Assembly (NCBI GenBank): GCA_902568975.1
Contig: CACFSO010000005.1
Span: forward strand, 1-63,051
Reading direction: 5' to 3'
DNA length: 63,051 nucleotides
Source of the DNA: an uncultured Pelagibacteraceae bacterium
GTDB taxonomy: Bacteria > Pseudomonadota > Alphaproteobacteria > Pelagibacterales > Pelagibacteraceae
The translations under genes were made by a program, and so were the position numbers. The notes under the pieces are model-generated. The model was not told the DNA's origin. It did not search any database and worked only from the letters and a program-made list of their open reading frames with translations. Below are positions 26,703-35,784 of the stretch, one piece after another; the stretch's first letter is position 1, and each line of letters begins with the position of its first letter.

Positions 26703-27627
26703 AATTTTACTCGCTGCTCCTCGTGGGTTCTGTGCTGGCGTAGAGCGTGCTATAGAAATTGTTAAAAAAAGCATTGATAAATACGGAGCACCAGTTTATG
26801 TAAGGCATGAAATTGTTCATAATAAACATGTTGTTGATGGTCTTAAAAAAATCGGCGCTATCTTTGTAGAAGAACTTCATGAAATAAAAGATAAAACTAG
26901 ACCAGTAATTTTTTCTGCTCACGGTGTACCAAAAAAAGTTCCTATTGAAGCGGAAAGTTTTAAAATGGAATATGTGGATGCAACATGTCCGCTTGTATCA
27001 AAAGTTCATAGAGAAGCAGAAAATTTAAATAAAAATGGATTACAAATTTTACTAATTGGCCACAAAAATCACCCAGAAGTTATAGGAACTATGGGTCAAA
27101 TTCCTAAAGGTGAAATAGATCTAATTGAAAGCGTTGATGATGTTAATAATTATGAAAATAATTCTAAAAAAAAATTAGCTTTTGTTACGCAAACAACTCT
27201 TTCGGTCGACGATACAAAAGAAATAATATCAGCTTTAAAGAAGAAATTTCCAGAAATTAAAGAACCAAAGAAAGAGGATATTTGTTATGCAACAACAAAT
27301 AGGCAAGCGGCTGTTAAAAAAATTGCAGAAAAGTGTGATATGTTTTTTGTTATTGGAAGCAGAAATTCATCTAACTCTTTAAGATTGGTTGAGGTTGCAA
27401 GAAATTCTGGATGTACGAATTCGAGATTAATTCATTCTGAAAGTGCTGTACCTCTTGATGAAATTGAAAAATATAAAACTATAGGAATTTCATCAGGAGC
27501 TTCTGCTCCTGAAATATTGGTTGATAATTTTATAAATGATTTAAAAAAAAAATTTACAGTAGCTATAGAAGAAATAGAAATAGTTAAGGAAAATATAACA
27601 TTTAAAATTCCAGGAAAATTAAACTAG
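26683..27627 (+). CDS. ispH: 4-hydroxy-3-methylbut-2-enyl diphosphate reductase
   Basis: Last MEP-pathway enzyme, a 4Fe-4S protein yielding IPP and DMAPP. Cluster cysteines are in PRGFCAGVERA (Cys17), VDATCPLV and EDICYATTNRQ; HGVP and GSRNSSNS also fit. The ATG at 26683, in frame with the complete N-terminal motif, overlaps blh by 20 bases, so isoprenoid precursor supply is coupled to the carotenoid genes. The 314 residues are typical. thrB begins directly after the stop. Confidence 0.96.
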   Translation: MKSKEIKILLAAPRGFCAGVERAIEIVKKSIDKYGAPVYVRHEIVHNKHVVDGLKKIGAIFVEELHEIKDKTRPVIFSAHGVPKKVPIEAESFKMEYVDATCPLVSKVHREAENLNKNGLQILLIGHKNHPEVIGTMGQIPKGEIDLIESVDDVNNYENNSKKKLAFVTQTTLSVDDTKEIISALKKKFPEIKEPKKEDICYATTNRQAAVKKIAEKCDMFFVIGSRNSSNSLRLVEVARNSGCTNSRLIHSESAVPLDEIEKYKTIGISSGASAPEILVDNFINDLKKKFTVAIEEIEIVKENITFKIPGKLN

Positions 27628-28596
27628 ATGGCAATTTATACTAAAATTTATTCTAAAGATGTTCAATCAATTGAGAAGAGTTATAATATTGGTAAAATAA
27701 TTCATTTTGAAGGTATTAAGAAAGGTATTGAAAATACCAATTATCTTTTAAAAACAAAAAATAAAAAATTCATACTAACACTTTTTGAAAAAAGGGTTCA
27801 AAAAAAAGATTTACCTTTCTTTATGAATTTAATGGACAAATTAAGCAAATATAAAATTAATTGTCCAAAACCTCAAAGAAATAAAAAAGGAAGTTTTTTG
27901 ATAAAAATTAAAAATAAAACTGCCTCTATTGTTTCTTTTGTTGAAGGAAAAGATAAGTTAAAATTAACCCCAAAAAACTGTTATGAAATTGGTAAAAATA
28001 TAGCTAAATTTCACAGAGCATCTAAAAAAATAAAACTTTATAGAAAAAATTCTTTATCTTTAAAAGATTGGCCAAAACTATTAAATAAAATTGGAAATAA
28101 ATGTAAAAAAATAAACCCTAATTTAAATAGTTTAATGAAAAATAGTTTCTTAGAAATAAAAAATCAATGGCCAAAAAATTTACCTTTTGGGATCATTCAT
28201 GCTGATTTGTTTATTGATAATATTTTTTTTAAAAAAAATAAATTTCACGGATATATAGACTTCTATTTTGCATGTAACGATTTTTTAACTTATGAAATTG
28301 CTATTTGTATCAATGCATTATGTTTTGATAAAAAAAGTAATAAATTTATATTTAATAAGAAAAAATCAACAAATCTAATTAAAGGATATTCAAAAATAAG
28401 AAGGTTCTCTGATAAAGAAAAAAAATTTTTAAATGTCTTGTGTAAAGGGGCTGCTCTTAGATATTTATTAACAAGAACTTATGATTACTTAAATACTCCA
28501 AAAAGTGCTGTTATTAAGATAAAGAATCCAAAGGAATATATTCAAAAACTTAAAGTGCATAATCAATTTAACAATTTTAAAAATTATTATAATTAA
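27628..28596 (+). CDS. thrB: Homoserine kinase, ThrB type II (APH-fold)
   Basis: Phosphorylates homoserine for threonine synthesis. The 322 residues have the aminoglycoside phosphotransferase/protein kinase-like fold, not the GHMP fold of E. coli ThrB: GIENTNYLLKTKNKKFILTL near the N-terminus, the catalytic-loop-like HADLFIDNIFF and YIDFYFACNDF metal-site block. It abuts ispH and rnhA without gaps. thrC lies only 0.5 kb downstream on the other strand. Confidence 0.92.
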   Translation: MAIYTKIYSKDVQSIEKSYNIGKIIHFEGIKKGIENTNYLLKTKNKKFILTLFEKRVQKKDLPFFMNLMDKLSKYKINCPKPQRNKKGSFLIKIKNKTASIVSFVEGKDKLKLTPKNCYEIGKNIAKFHRASKKIKLYRKNSLSLKDWPKLLNKIGNKCKKINPNLNSLMKNSFLEIKNQWPKNLPFGIIHADLFIDNIFFKKNKFHGYIDFYFACNDFLTYEIAICINALCFDKKSNKFIFNKKKSTNLIKGYSKIRRFSDKEKKFLNVLCKGAALRYLLTRTYDYLNTPKSAVIKIKNPKEYIQKLKVHNQFNNFKNYYN

Positions 28597-29019
28597 ATGA
28601 TTAAAATTTATACTGATGGTTCTTGTTTAGAAAATCCAGGAAATGGTGGATGGGCAGCAATAATTATTGATGATGGAAAAAAAACTCAGATAAAGGGAAG
28701 TAAAAAAAATACTACAAACAATCAAATGGAGTTACTTGCTCCAATTAAAGCGTTAAAGAAAATTCCCAAAGGTAGTGATGTACAAATTTTTACAGACTCT
28801 AAATATGTAAAGTCTGGAATAACTGAGTGGATCCATAATTGGAAAAAAAATGGATGGAAAACTGCAAAAAAACAACCAGTTAAAAATAAAGAACTTTGGA
28901 CAGAGTTAGATCTTCTAACTAATGAATTTGCAATAAGTTGGAATTGGGTAAAAGCACATTCAACAGATAAATTAAATAACGAAGTAGATTTAATCGCTAG
29001 AGAAGCTGCAAATTTATAA
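28597..29019 (+). CDS. rnhA: Ribonuclease HI
   Basis: Degrades RNA in RNA:DNA hybrids. The 140 residues begin IYTDGSCLENPGNGGWAA (catalytic Asp7), followed by catalytic Glu in QMELLAPIKAL, Asp in IFTDSKYV and the last Asp in NNEVDLIAREAA. The length is close to the E. coli enzyme without its terminal tail. The start codon immediately follows the thrB stop. Together with rnhB at 12.8 kb the cell has both RNase H types. Confidence 0.96.
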   Translation: MIKIYTDGSCLENPGNGGWAAIIIDDGKKTQIKGSKKNTTNNQMELLAPIKALKKIPKGSDVQIFTDSKYVKSGITEWIHNWKKNGWKTAKKQPVKNKELWTELDLLTNEFAISWNWVKAHSTDKLNNEVDLIAREAANL

Positions 29020-29037
29020 AATATTTAGAATAAGAAT

Positions 29038-29103
29038 ATGCAATATTTTTTTGCTCCCTTAATTGTTTTGATTGTATTCGTACTTATCATGATGATAGTT
29101 TGA
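29038..29103 (+). CDS. Possible 21-residue single-span membrane peptide
   Basis: An ATG at 29038 opens a 21-residue frame that is almost wholly hydrophobic (residues 4-21 read FFAPLIVLIVFVLIMMIV), ending with TGA at 29101. It sits in the only non-coding gap between convergent rnhA and thrC. There is no good ribosome-binding site, though this is common here. It may be a real small membrane peptide or chance in an AT-rich gap; the evidence is weak. Confidence 0.3.
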   Translation: MQYFFAPLIVLIVFVLIMMIV

Positions 29104-29118
29104 AATAAGCCTTTTCAA

Positions 29119-30486
29119 TTAAACTTTGCTTTTAACAAAGTTTTTTACTTCTTCTGTATTATTTTTTAATACTTGAAAATTCTCATCTTTGTTTAGGACA
29201 TGTTGAAGTTCCTGAGGCAATTTTTCATGCTTATTTATTGCATCATTTGTAGCATCTGGAAATTTACATGGGTGTGCTGTTGATAAAACTACACAATCAT
29301 TAAAAGAAAGTTTTTTTACAGCCCCTACTCCAACCGCTGTATGTGGATCTAATATTATATTATTTTCTTCATAGTTTTTTTTAATAATGTCTAAAGTTTC
29401 TTGTTCATTACAACTTTCAGATAAAAAATCCTTTTGAATTATATCTAAATCGTTCTTTTCAATCTGATAAGAATTTTGCTTAACTTTTTTCATAATTTCT
29501 GCTGTTTTTTCAGAGTCGGAATTGTTTACATAGTAAATTAATCTTTCAAAGTTACTTGCTAATTGAATATCCATACTAGGAGACAATGTTTCTTTTACTT
29601 CTTTTGAAACATAATCTCCTTTTGAAATGGCTCTATGCAAAATATCATTTTCGTTTGTTGCAACAATTAATTTATCAATTGGTAATCCCATCTTCTTTGC
29701 AAGATAACCTGCAAAAACATCACCAAAGTTTCCTGTTGGAACTGAAAAAGAAATAGTTTCTTTGCCTAATTTAAAATATGAATAAAAATAATATACTGCT
29801 TGAGCGATAATTCTTGCCCAATTTATTGAGTTTACTCCAGACATATTTATAGATTTAGAAAATTCAAGATCAGAAAACATTTGTTTTACGATATTTTGAC
29901 AATCATCAAAGTTTCCATCTATTGCAATATTAAAAACATTTTTTTCTTCAACAGTAGTCATTATTTTTCTTTGAACAGAAGAAATTTTATTATTGGGGTG
30001 TAAAACAAAAATATTTAAATTAGATTTTCCTTTAATTGCATCAATAGCTGCTGCGCCAGTATCTCCAGAAGTTGCAACTACTATGTTTATTCTTTTGTCA
30101 TTTTTCTTTAAATAATATTCATACAAATTCCCAATGAATTGCATTGCAACATCTTTAAATGCTAGTGTTGGTCCGTGAAATAATTCTAATAATTTCATCT
30201 CTCCAACATTTGAAATTTTTACAACCTCTTTTTCTCTAAATGTTGAATATGATTTTTTAATTAAAGAAGAAAGTTCTTCTTTTGAGATAAAATCTGCTGA
30301 AAATTGGCTTATTATTTCAGAAGATAATTCATTATAATTTAAATTTTTGAGCTTTGATAGTTCAGCTGAGTTATATTTTTTTAACGATTTTGGAACATAA
30401 AGACCACCATCATCAGCTAGACCTTTTAGAAAAACTTCTCCAAAACTGTATTCTTTTTCTTTGCTTCTTGTGCTTATATATTTCAT
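29119..30486 (-). CDS. thrC: Threonine synthase
   Basis: PLP enzyme converting O-phosphohomoserine to threonine. The 455 residues contain the PLP Lys in LFHGPTLAFKDVAMQF (about residue 110), SVPTGNFGDVFAGY (phosphate loop) and the closing HPCKFPDA segment. The N-terminal YISTRSKEKEYSFGEVFLKG is a family hallmark. The 48 bases upstream, before ctaB, must hold its promoter unless it is read from the oxidase operon. Confidence 0.96.
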   Translation of the reverse strand: MKYISTRSKEKEYSFGEVFLKGLADDGGLYVPKSLKKYNSAELSKLKNLNYNELSSEIISQFSADFISKEELSSLIKKSYSTFREKEVVKISNVGEMKLLELFHGPTLAFKDVAMQFIGNLYEYYLKKNDKRINIVVATSGDTGAAAIDAIKGKSNLNIFVLHPNNKISSVQRKIMTTVEEKNVFNIAIDGNFDDCQNIVKQMFSDLEFSKSINMSGVNSINWARIIAQAVYYFYSYFKLGKETISFSVPTGNFGDVFAGYLAKKMGLPIDKLIVATNENDILHRAISKGDYVSKEVKETLSPSMDIQLASNFERLIYYVNNSDSEKTAEIMKKVKQNSYQIEKNDLDIIQKDFLSESCNEQETLDIIKKNYEENNIILDPHTAVGVGAVKKLSFNDCVVLSTAHPCKFPDATNDAINKHEKLPQELQHVLNKDENFQVLKNNTEEVKNFVKSKV

Positions 30487-30534
30487 CTAGGGTATTCATA
30501 AACACTCTAGCGGAATTTTTTTGAGGCGCAATCC

Positions 30535-31446
30535 TTAAATTAAACTGTCAACTAAGAATAATACAAAAATTAAAAATAAATATAAAATTGAATATCCAAA
30601 GACTTTTTTTGCTTTATTTAAATCAAATTTATCTTTTTTAAATTTATATAAATCATAGCAGATGTAATTATAATAAAATGTAAGTGCTAAAGAGCTGACA
30701 AGAAACATTATACCAGTAAAACCTATAATATATGGCAATATAATCACAGGAATCATAAACAAAGAATAAACAAAAATTTTTTTCTTTGTTTCCTCTATGC
30801 CATTTGTAATTGGAAGCATCGGTATTTTTGCTTTCATGTAATCTTCAGCCTTATAAAGACTCAAAGCCCAAAAGTGAGATGGGGTCCAATAAAATATAAT
30901 TAAAAAAAAAGTAATTGGTTCCAAAGTTAGAGAGTTAGTCGCAATAGTCCAACCAATTACTGGTGGTAAAGCTCCAGAAGCACCTCCAATCACAATATTT
31001 TGTGGAGTTTTTCTTTTAAGCCAAATTGTATAAATAAAAAGGTAAAATGCAATTGTTATAAATAATAAGAATGACGATAAAAAATTTGAAAAATAGTAAA
31101 GTCCATAGATTGAAATAATCGACAAAATTATACCAAATATTAAAGCTTGTTGTCTGTTAATTTTTCCAGTTGGAATTGGTCTTAAACAAGTTCTTGTCAT
31201 TAATTTATCTAGATCAGCTTCGTACCACATATTAAGTGCTCCAGCAGCGCCAGCACCAATGGTGACAAAAAATATACTTATTAATGAATCAAATAAAGGA
31301 ATCGTTACTTGAGAAGTTAGTAGGCCAACAGCACAAGTAAATATTACAAGAGACATAACTCTTGGTTTCATTAAACTTATAAATGACAAAATATAAGATT
31401 TTAAATCTATAGAAGAAGCTTTGTTTTTTGTAGTAGTATTAGACAA
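30535..31446 (-). CDS. ctaB: Heme O synthase (protoheme IX farnesyltransferase)
   Basis: Membrane prenyltransferase of the UbiA fold that adds the farnesyl tail to heme B, needed for the heme A of cytochrome aa3. The 303 residues hold around nine helices. The Asp-rich prenyl-diphosphate site is NMWYEADLDKLMTRTCLRP and the second polar site is YKAEDYMKAKIPMLP. It is in the cytochrome oxidase operon, 2 bases after the 87-residue gene, which supports this assignment over UbiA. Confidence 0.95.
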   Translation of the reverse strand: MSNTTTKNKASSIDLKSYILSFISLMKPRVMSLVIFTCAVGLLTSQVTIPLFDSLISIFFVTIGAGAAGALNMWYEADLDKLMTRTCLRPIPTGKINRQQALIFGIILSIISIYGLYYFSNFLSSFLLFITIAFYLFIYTIWLKRKTPQNIVIGGASGALPPVIGWTIATNSLTLEPITFFLIIFYWTPSHFWALSLYKAEDYMKAKIPMLPITNGIEETKKKIFVYSLFMIPVIILPYIIGFTGIMFLVSSLALTFYYNYICYDLYKFKKDKFDLNKAKKVFGYSILYLFLIFVLFLVDSLI

Positions 31447-31448
31447 TG

Positions 31449-31712
31449 TTAATCTACATTTAAAGAAATGAATACAACAAATATTATCAATCCAATTATA
31501 AGAATATGATTTCCAAGATCAAAAAGTCCAACCTGTTGATTTTTTTTATCAATGATCTTTCTTTGAAAAGATAAATTATCATAAGGATTAATTTTTATAT
31601 TTTGATTTTTCTCTTTATCATTTTCTATTTTAATAGAAAAACCAAACCAAGTTATATAAATAAAAAATAGAAAAAATAACAAAAAACCTGCAAGTATTGT
31701 ATAGCCATCCAT
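31449..31712 (-). CDS. Two-span membrane protein in the cytochrome oxidase operon
   Basis: I do not recognise this 87-residue protein. It has an N-terminal hydrophobic span (about 6-27), a polar middle with Lys, Asn and Asp, and a C-terminal span (about 68-85). Its place between ctaF (4-base gap) and ctaB (2-base gap) suggests an oxidase subunit or assembly factor, comparable to the small extra proteins seen in many alphaproteobacterial cta operons. It has no Cys or His, so direct copper or heme binding looks unlikely. Confidence 0.7.
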   Translation of the reverse strand: MDGYTILAGFLLFFLFFIYITWFGFSIKIENDKEKNQNIKINPYDNLSFQRKIIDKKNQQVGLFDLGNHILIIGLIIFVVFISLNVD

Positions 31713-31716
31713 TTAA

Positions 31717-32055
31717 TTATTGACCTCCGATAAAAAAATAAAATAATCTTGAAAATAGAGTATACTTACCCTCTGCAACCATTAGTCCAACAAAACATGC
31801 GATTGCTGTCATTGGCCACAACAAAACATTTACTAGCGCATATCTCTCCCAAAATAAATGCATAAAAAAGGCCATGATAAGTCCTGCTTTTAAAAACATA
31901 AAAAATAATATTAAAGACCATCTAAGCAAACCCTGAAACTGGTACCAATCAACCATATAAGAAAAAAAACTTAGCACAAATAGAAGTCCCCAAATCCATA
32001 AATAAATTCCTATCTTGTGAGTAGTGCTTTCTTGATTTTTTTTAGTTTCTTCCAT
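31717..32055 (-). CDS. ctaF: Cytochrome c oxidase subunit IV, CyoD/COX4 prokaryotic type
   Basis: Small accessory subunit of the heme-copper oxidase. The 112 residues contain three hydrophobic spans, the middle one with LKAGLIMAFFMHLFWERYAL, the typical pattern of the prokaryotic subunit IV family. A polar N-terminus precedes the first span. It lies 9 bases after ctaE in the operon. Gene symbol usage for this subunit differs among species. Confidence 0.82.
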   Translation of the reverse strand: MEETKKNQESTTHKIGIYLWIWGLLFVLSFFSYMVDWYQFQGLLRWSLILFFMFLKAGLIMAFFMHLFWERYALVNVLLWPMTAIACFVGLMVAEGKYTLFSRLFYFFIGGQ

Positions 32056-32064
32056 AATTTTAAT

Positions 32065-32775
32065 TTACCATAAATAAAAAAATGCAAAAATAAAGACCCA
32101 AACAAGGTCAACAAAATGCCAATATAGACCTAGGATTTCAATTTCAACATAATCACCTTTCATTGTTGTAAACCAACCTTTTTTGCCATTATCATAATGA
32201 CCTGCAAATACCTTATAAGCATAGATGAACAAAAAGATTACACCGATTGAAACATGAGTCCCATGAAAACCTGTTATCATAAAGAAATATGAGCCAAACT
32301 GTGGAGCGCCAAAAGGATTTTCCCATGGTCTAACTCCTTCATGAATTAGTTTTGACCATTCAAAAGCTTGCATACCAACAAAAGTTAAACCTCCTAATGC
32401 TGTAGCTAATACTAGCCAACCACACATTTTTCTATTTCTTTCATAACCATATTTGACTGCAAGTGCCATGGTTCCACTACTTGTAATTAAAACAAAGGTC
32501 ATAATTGCTATAAGTAATAACGGAACAGGTACCCCAAAAGCATTTAAAGCAAATACTTCACTCGGGTTTGGCCATTCTACTGGAGTTGAAGCTCTACCTT
32601 TCATATATGAAATTAAAAAACAGCTAAATACAAATGTATCACTTAATAAAAAAATCCACATCATCGCCTTACCCCAATGCACACCTTTAAACATTGTTTG
32701 ATCAGATGCTGTGTCTGAAGCCATTCCCTTAAAACCTGGTTTAAGTTCTAAGCCTTCTATTTTTGGATCTGACAT
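32065..32775 (-). CDS. ctaE: Cytochrome c oxidase subunit III
   Basis: Membrane subunit of aa3 oxidase that stabilises subunit I and its proton uptake. The 236 residues include GMQAFEWSKLIHEG, FFMITGFHGTHVSIG and the C-terminal EILGLYWHFVDLVWVFIFAFFYLW, the subunit III signature. The length is close to the shorter bacterial form. It is 12 bases after ctaD. A second, more diverged subunit III homologue lies at 35785-36465. Confidence 0.95.
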   Translation of the reverse strand: MSDPKIEGLELKPGFKGMASDTASDQTMFKGVHWGKAMMWIFLLSDTFVFSCFLISYMKGRASTPVEWPNPSEVFALNAFGVPVPLLLIAIMTFVLITSSGTMALAVKYGYERNRKMCGWLVLATALGGLTFVGMQAFEWSKLIHEGVRPWENPFGAPQFGSYFFMITGFHGTHVSIGVIFLFIYAYKVFAGHYDNGKKGWFTTMKGDYVEIEILGLYWHFVDLVWVFIFAFFYLW

Positions 32776-32787
32776 ATTTTTATTTCT

Positions 32788-34626
32788 TTATGTTTTTTCA
32801 ACCTTTGTATGAACTACTTCGCTTGGTGGAGTAGTTTGAACTATAAAATCATCTTTAGCTCCAGGAACGCTATAATCATAAGCCCATCTATGGACTACTG
32901 GAAGTCTTTCTCCCCAATTACCATGCTCAGGAGGAACTGAAGGCGTAAGCCACTCTAAGGAATTTGCTTTCCAAGGATTTTTTCCAGCTGGTTTTCCTAT
33001 TTTTAAACTTTTAACAATATTAAATATTAAAATAAATTGAGCTGCTCCTACTAAGAAAGCAGCAGTGCTTATAAATTCATTCATACCAACTGCTGAAGTC
33101 ATATAAGGGCTATCATACATTTCAAAATATCTTCTTGGCACTCCAATAAATCCCAGATAGTGCATAGGAAAGTAAATTGAATATGCTCCTAAAAAAGTGG
33201 CCCAGAAATGCCATTTACCTAATTTTTCACTTAACATTCTTCCTGTAACCAAAGGAAACCAATGATAAACCGCTCCCATAATTACCATTAAAGGAGCAAT
33301 TCCCATAACCATATGAAAGTGAGCAATTACAAAGTAGGTATCAGATAAAGGAACATCTACTGTAACGTTCCCTAAGAAAATACCTGTAATACCTCCATTA
33401 ACAAATGTTACAATAAATCCTAGACACCAAAGCATTACAGTATTCATTCTAATGTTTCCTCTCCAAAGAGTTAAAATCCAGTTATAAACTTTCATTGCAG
33501 TTGGAACAGCAATTATAAGAGTAGTTGTTGCAAAGAAAAAACCAAACCAAGGATTCATTCCGCTAACATACATATGGTGTGCCCAAACGAAAAAGCTTAA
33601 AGCTCCTATTCCAACAATTGCCCAAACCATCATTCTATAACCAAAAATATTTTTTCTAGAATGAACGGATATTAAATCTGAAACTATTCCAAATGCAGGC
33701 AATGCAACAATATAAACTTCAGGATGTCCAAAAAACCAAAATAAATGCTGGAAAAGTATAGGGCTACCTCCCCCATATTCTAGAACTTCTCCTGCCTTTA
33801 AAATTGTCGGCATAAAAAAACTTGTTCCAAGTAATTTATCTAAACTCATCATAATTGCGCTTACCAAAAGTGCTGGAAAAGCTAACATTGCTAGAACAGT
33901 TGCTGTAAAAATACCCCAAACGGTTAGAGGTAGTCGCATTAAAGTCATACCTCTGGTACGAGCCTGTAATATAGTGATTAAATAATTTAAACCTCCCATA
34001 GTAAAACCAATTACAAAAAGAGCTAATGATACACACATCAATATAATTCCCATCCCTGATCCTGGAGTTCCTTCCAATATTGCTTGAGGAGGGTATAACG
34101 TCCATCCAGAGCCAGTTGGTCCACCTGGAACAAAAAAGCTTGCTAATAAAACTCCTACTGCAACGAAGAACATCCAGAAACTTACCATGTTAACATATGG
34201 AAAAACCATATCTCTTGCACCTACCATTAAAGGAATTAAATAATTACCAAACCCACCTAAAAATAGAGCGGTTAAAAAATATACCACCATTATCATTCCA
34301 TGCATCGTAACGAACTGATAATAATGTTCAGCAGTCATAAAACCTGCTGCTTCAGGAAATCCTAATTGTAAACGCATTAACCAAGATAGAATAAGTCCAA
34401 TTATACCAGTAAATGTTGCTAAACAAAAATATTGTACTCCAATTACCTTAGCATCCTGACAAAATACCCATTTGGTTATGAAACTATGTCCATGATATAA
34501 ATCCTGCTCAGGTATTTCAGCAGGTCTTACATAATCCATATCAGGTGATACACCTGAACCGCTTCCCGAAATAGTTTCTGAGGACTGAGCTTGTATTATA
34601 TTTTTATCTTTAAAATCTTCTGACAT
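32788..34626 (-). CDS. ctaD: Cytochrome c oxidase subunit I, aa3 type (A1)
   Basis: Catalytic subunit reducing O2 to water and pumping protons. The 612 residues carry FFGHPEVYI with the CuB His, the D-channel Glu and the cross-linked Tyr; AHHMY gives the two further CuB His; and AHFHMVMG binds hemes a and a3. D-channel entry (GARDMVFPY) and K-channel Lys (PTAMKVYNW) are present, so this is a type A1 enzyme. A polar N-terminal extension of roughly 45 residues precedes the first helix. The C-terminus also ends with a polar tail. Confidence 0.97.
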   Translation of the reverse strand: MSEDFKDKNIIQAQSSETISGSGSGVSPDMDYVRPAEIPEQDLYHGHSFITKWVFCQDAKVIGVQYFCLATFTGIIGLILSWLMRLQLGFPEAAGFMTAEHYYQFVTMHGMIMVVYFLTALFLGGFGNYLIPLMVGARDMVFPYVNMVSFWMFFVAVGVLLASFFVPGGPTGSGWTLYPPQAILEGTPGSGMGIILMCVSLALFVIGFTMGGLNYLITILQARTRGMTLMRLPLTVWGIFTATVLAMLAFPALLVSAIMMSLDKLLGTSFFMPTILKAGEVLEYGGGSPILFQHLFWFFGHPEVYIVALPAFGIVSDLISVHSRKNIFGYRMMVWAIVGIGALSFFVWAHHMYVSGMNPWFGFFFATTTLIIAVPTAMKVYNWILTLWRGNIRMNTVMLWCLGFIVTFVNGGITGIFLGNVTVDVPLSDTYFVIAHFHMVMGIAPLMVIMGAVYHWFPLVTGRMLSEKLGKWHFWATFLGAYSIYFPMHYLGFIGVPRRYFEMYDSPYMTSAVGMNEFISTAAFLVGAAQFILIFNIVKSLKIGKPAGKNPWKANSLEWLTPSVPPEHGNWGERLPVVHRWAYDYSVPGAKDDFIVQTTPPSEVVHTKVEKT

Positions 34627-34665
34627 AGTTTCCTAAACTTATATATATTTTTTTGATCATTTAAA

Positions 34666-35502
34666 TTATTTTTTTGCTAATTTTTTTTCATTAAATTCTA
34701 TTTTATTTTGCTTTGCAATTAAATCTGAGAAAGTTTCTTGTTCTTCTAGCCAATTTTCATAATCTTGTTTAGATTGAACCTTTACACCACCTCTCATTGC
34801 ATAATGTCCAACTCCGCAATATTCTGCACATAGAACTTCATATTCTCCAATTTTATTTGGTTCAAACCAATAATAAGTTATAACACCTGGAACAGCATCC
34901 ATTTTGGCTCTAAACTGAGGAACATACCAATTATGAAGTACATCAACAGATCTTAATAATATTTTTACCGGCCTATTATTTTTTAGGTGTATTACATCAC
35001 TTTGAATTAAAATATCATCTTTGCCATTTGGATCTTCTAAAATAATTCCAAAAGGATTATCCTCATTTATATTTACTATTTTCGTATTTCCTAACTTTCC
35101 ATCTTTGCCAGGAAGTCTGTATTGCCAACCCCATTGCCACGCCATCACATCAATATGAATTGCATTTTTTGGGACATTCACATATTGATTCCAAACAATT
35201 AGTCCTGGAGCTAATAACGCAGCTACACCAAGTGTCGTTGCCCAAGTAAGTATTCTCTCTAATTTTTTGTCCTCTGGTTTATATTCAGCTTTACGTCCTT
35301 CTTTGTAAGAAAATTTGAAAACGCAATAAATCATAAAAAGACATACGGCTACAAAAACACCTCCTCCAACCCAAAATGTTAAAGTAATTGTGTCATCCAT
35401 TGACTGCCAATTTGATGCAATGTCAGTCCAATACCAAGGAGTAAATATATGAAATAATACCGAGCCTAAAATAACCAAAAAAAATATAATCCCTGCGTGC
35501 AT
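34666..35502 (-). CDS. ctaC: Cytochrome c oxidase subunit II
   Basis: Carries the CuA centre accepting electrons from cytochrome c. The 278 residues have two N-terminal membrane spans, the aromatic WQWGWQY region and the CuA ligands in CAEYCGVGHYAMRGG together with an upstream His in VDVLHNWYVP. It is the first gene of the cta operon. There is no cytochrome c domain at the C-terminus, so it is not a caa3 type. No ctaG (copper chaperone) gene lies in this operon. Confidence 0.97.
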   Translation of the reverse strand: MHAGIIFFLVILGSVLFHIFTPWYWTDIASNWQSMDDTITLTFWVGGGVFVAVCLFMIYCVFKFSYKEGRKAEYKPEDKKLERILTWATTLGVAALLAPGLIVWNQYVNVPKNAIHIDVMAWQWGWQYRLPGKDGKLGNTKIVNINEDNPFGIILEDPNGKDDILIQSDVIHLKNNRPVKILLRSVDVLHNWYVPQFRAKMDAVPGVITYYWFEPNKIGEYEVLCAEYCGVGHYAMRGGVKVQSKQDYENWLEEQETFSDLIAKQNKIEFNEKKLAKK

Positions 35503-35590
35503 AAATCTTTATATAGAAGAAATATACTATAAAAACCTATGACAAAATGTCTTAAAAATCATTAAGAATAACAAGTATATTTAACAAATT

Positions 35591-35782
35591 ATGTTTGGAA
35601 AAATTGGTATTTTATTAACAATACTCATTCTAATATTTCTCTTTTTTATAGTAATCTCTTACGGGGCTGGTGCGTTTTCTAAAGGAAAAATTAAATCCGA
35701 AACAAAAAAATATTTAAAGTCAGTAAATATATTATTAATTACAATTGCTATAGTTGGAATCATTCTTGTTATGTTTTTATAG
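35591..35782 (+). CDS. Small two-span membrane protein of unknown function
   Basis: The 63-residue protein has two hydrophobic segments (about 5-28 and 46-62) separated by a basic loop with KGKIKSETKKYLKS. I do not recognise a family. It is divergent from ctaC and convergent with the orphan subunit III homologue, with only 2 bases between the two stops. Its place within the oxidase genes suggests a respiratory role, but nothing in the sequence proves it. Confidence 0.6.
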   Translation: MFGKIGILLTILILIFLFFIVISYGAGAFSKGKIKSETKKYLKSVNILLITIAIVGIILVMFL

Positions 35783-35784
35783 AT

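Noticed and set aside
35541..35551. GACA-AAA-TGTC inverted repeat upstream of ctaC
   Set aside because: Arms of only four bases in AT-rich sequence are expected by chance, and there is no second copy.
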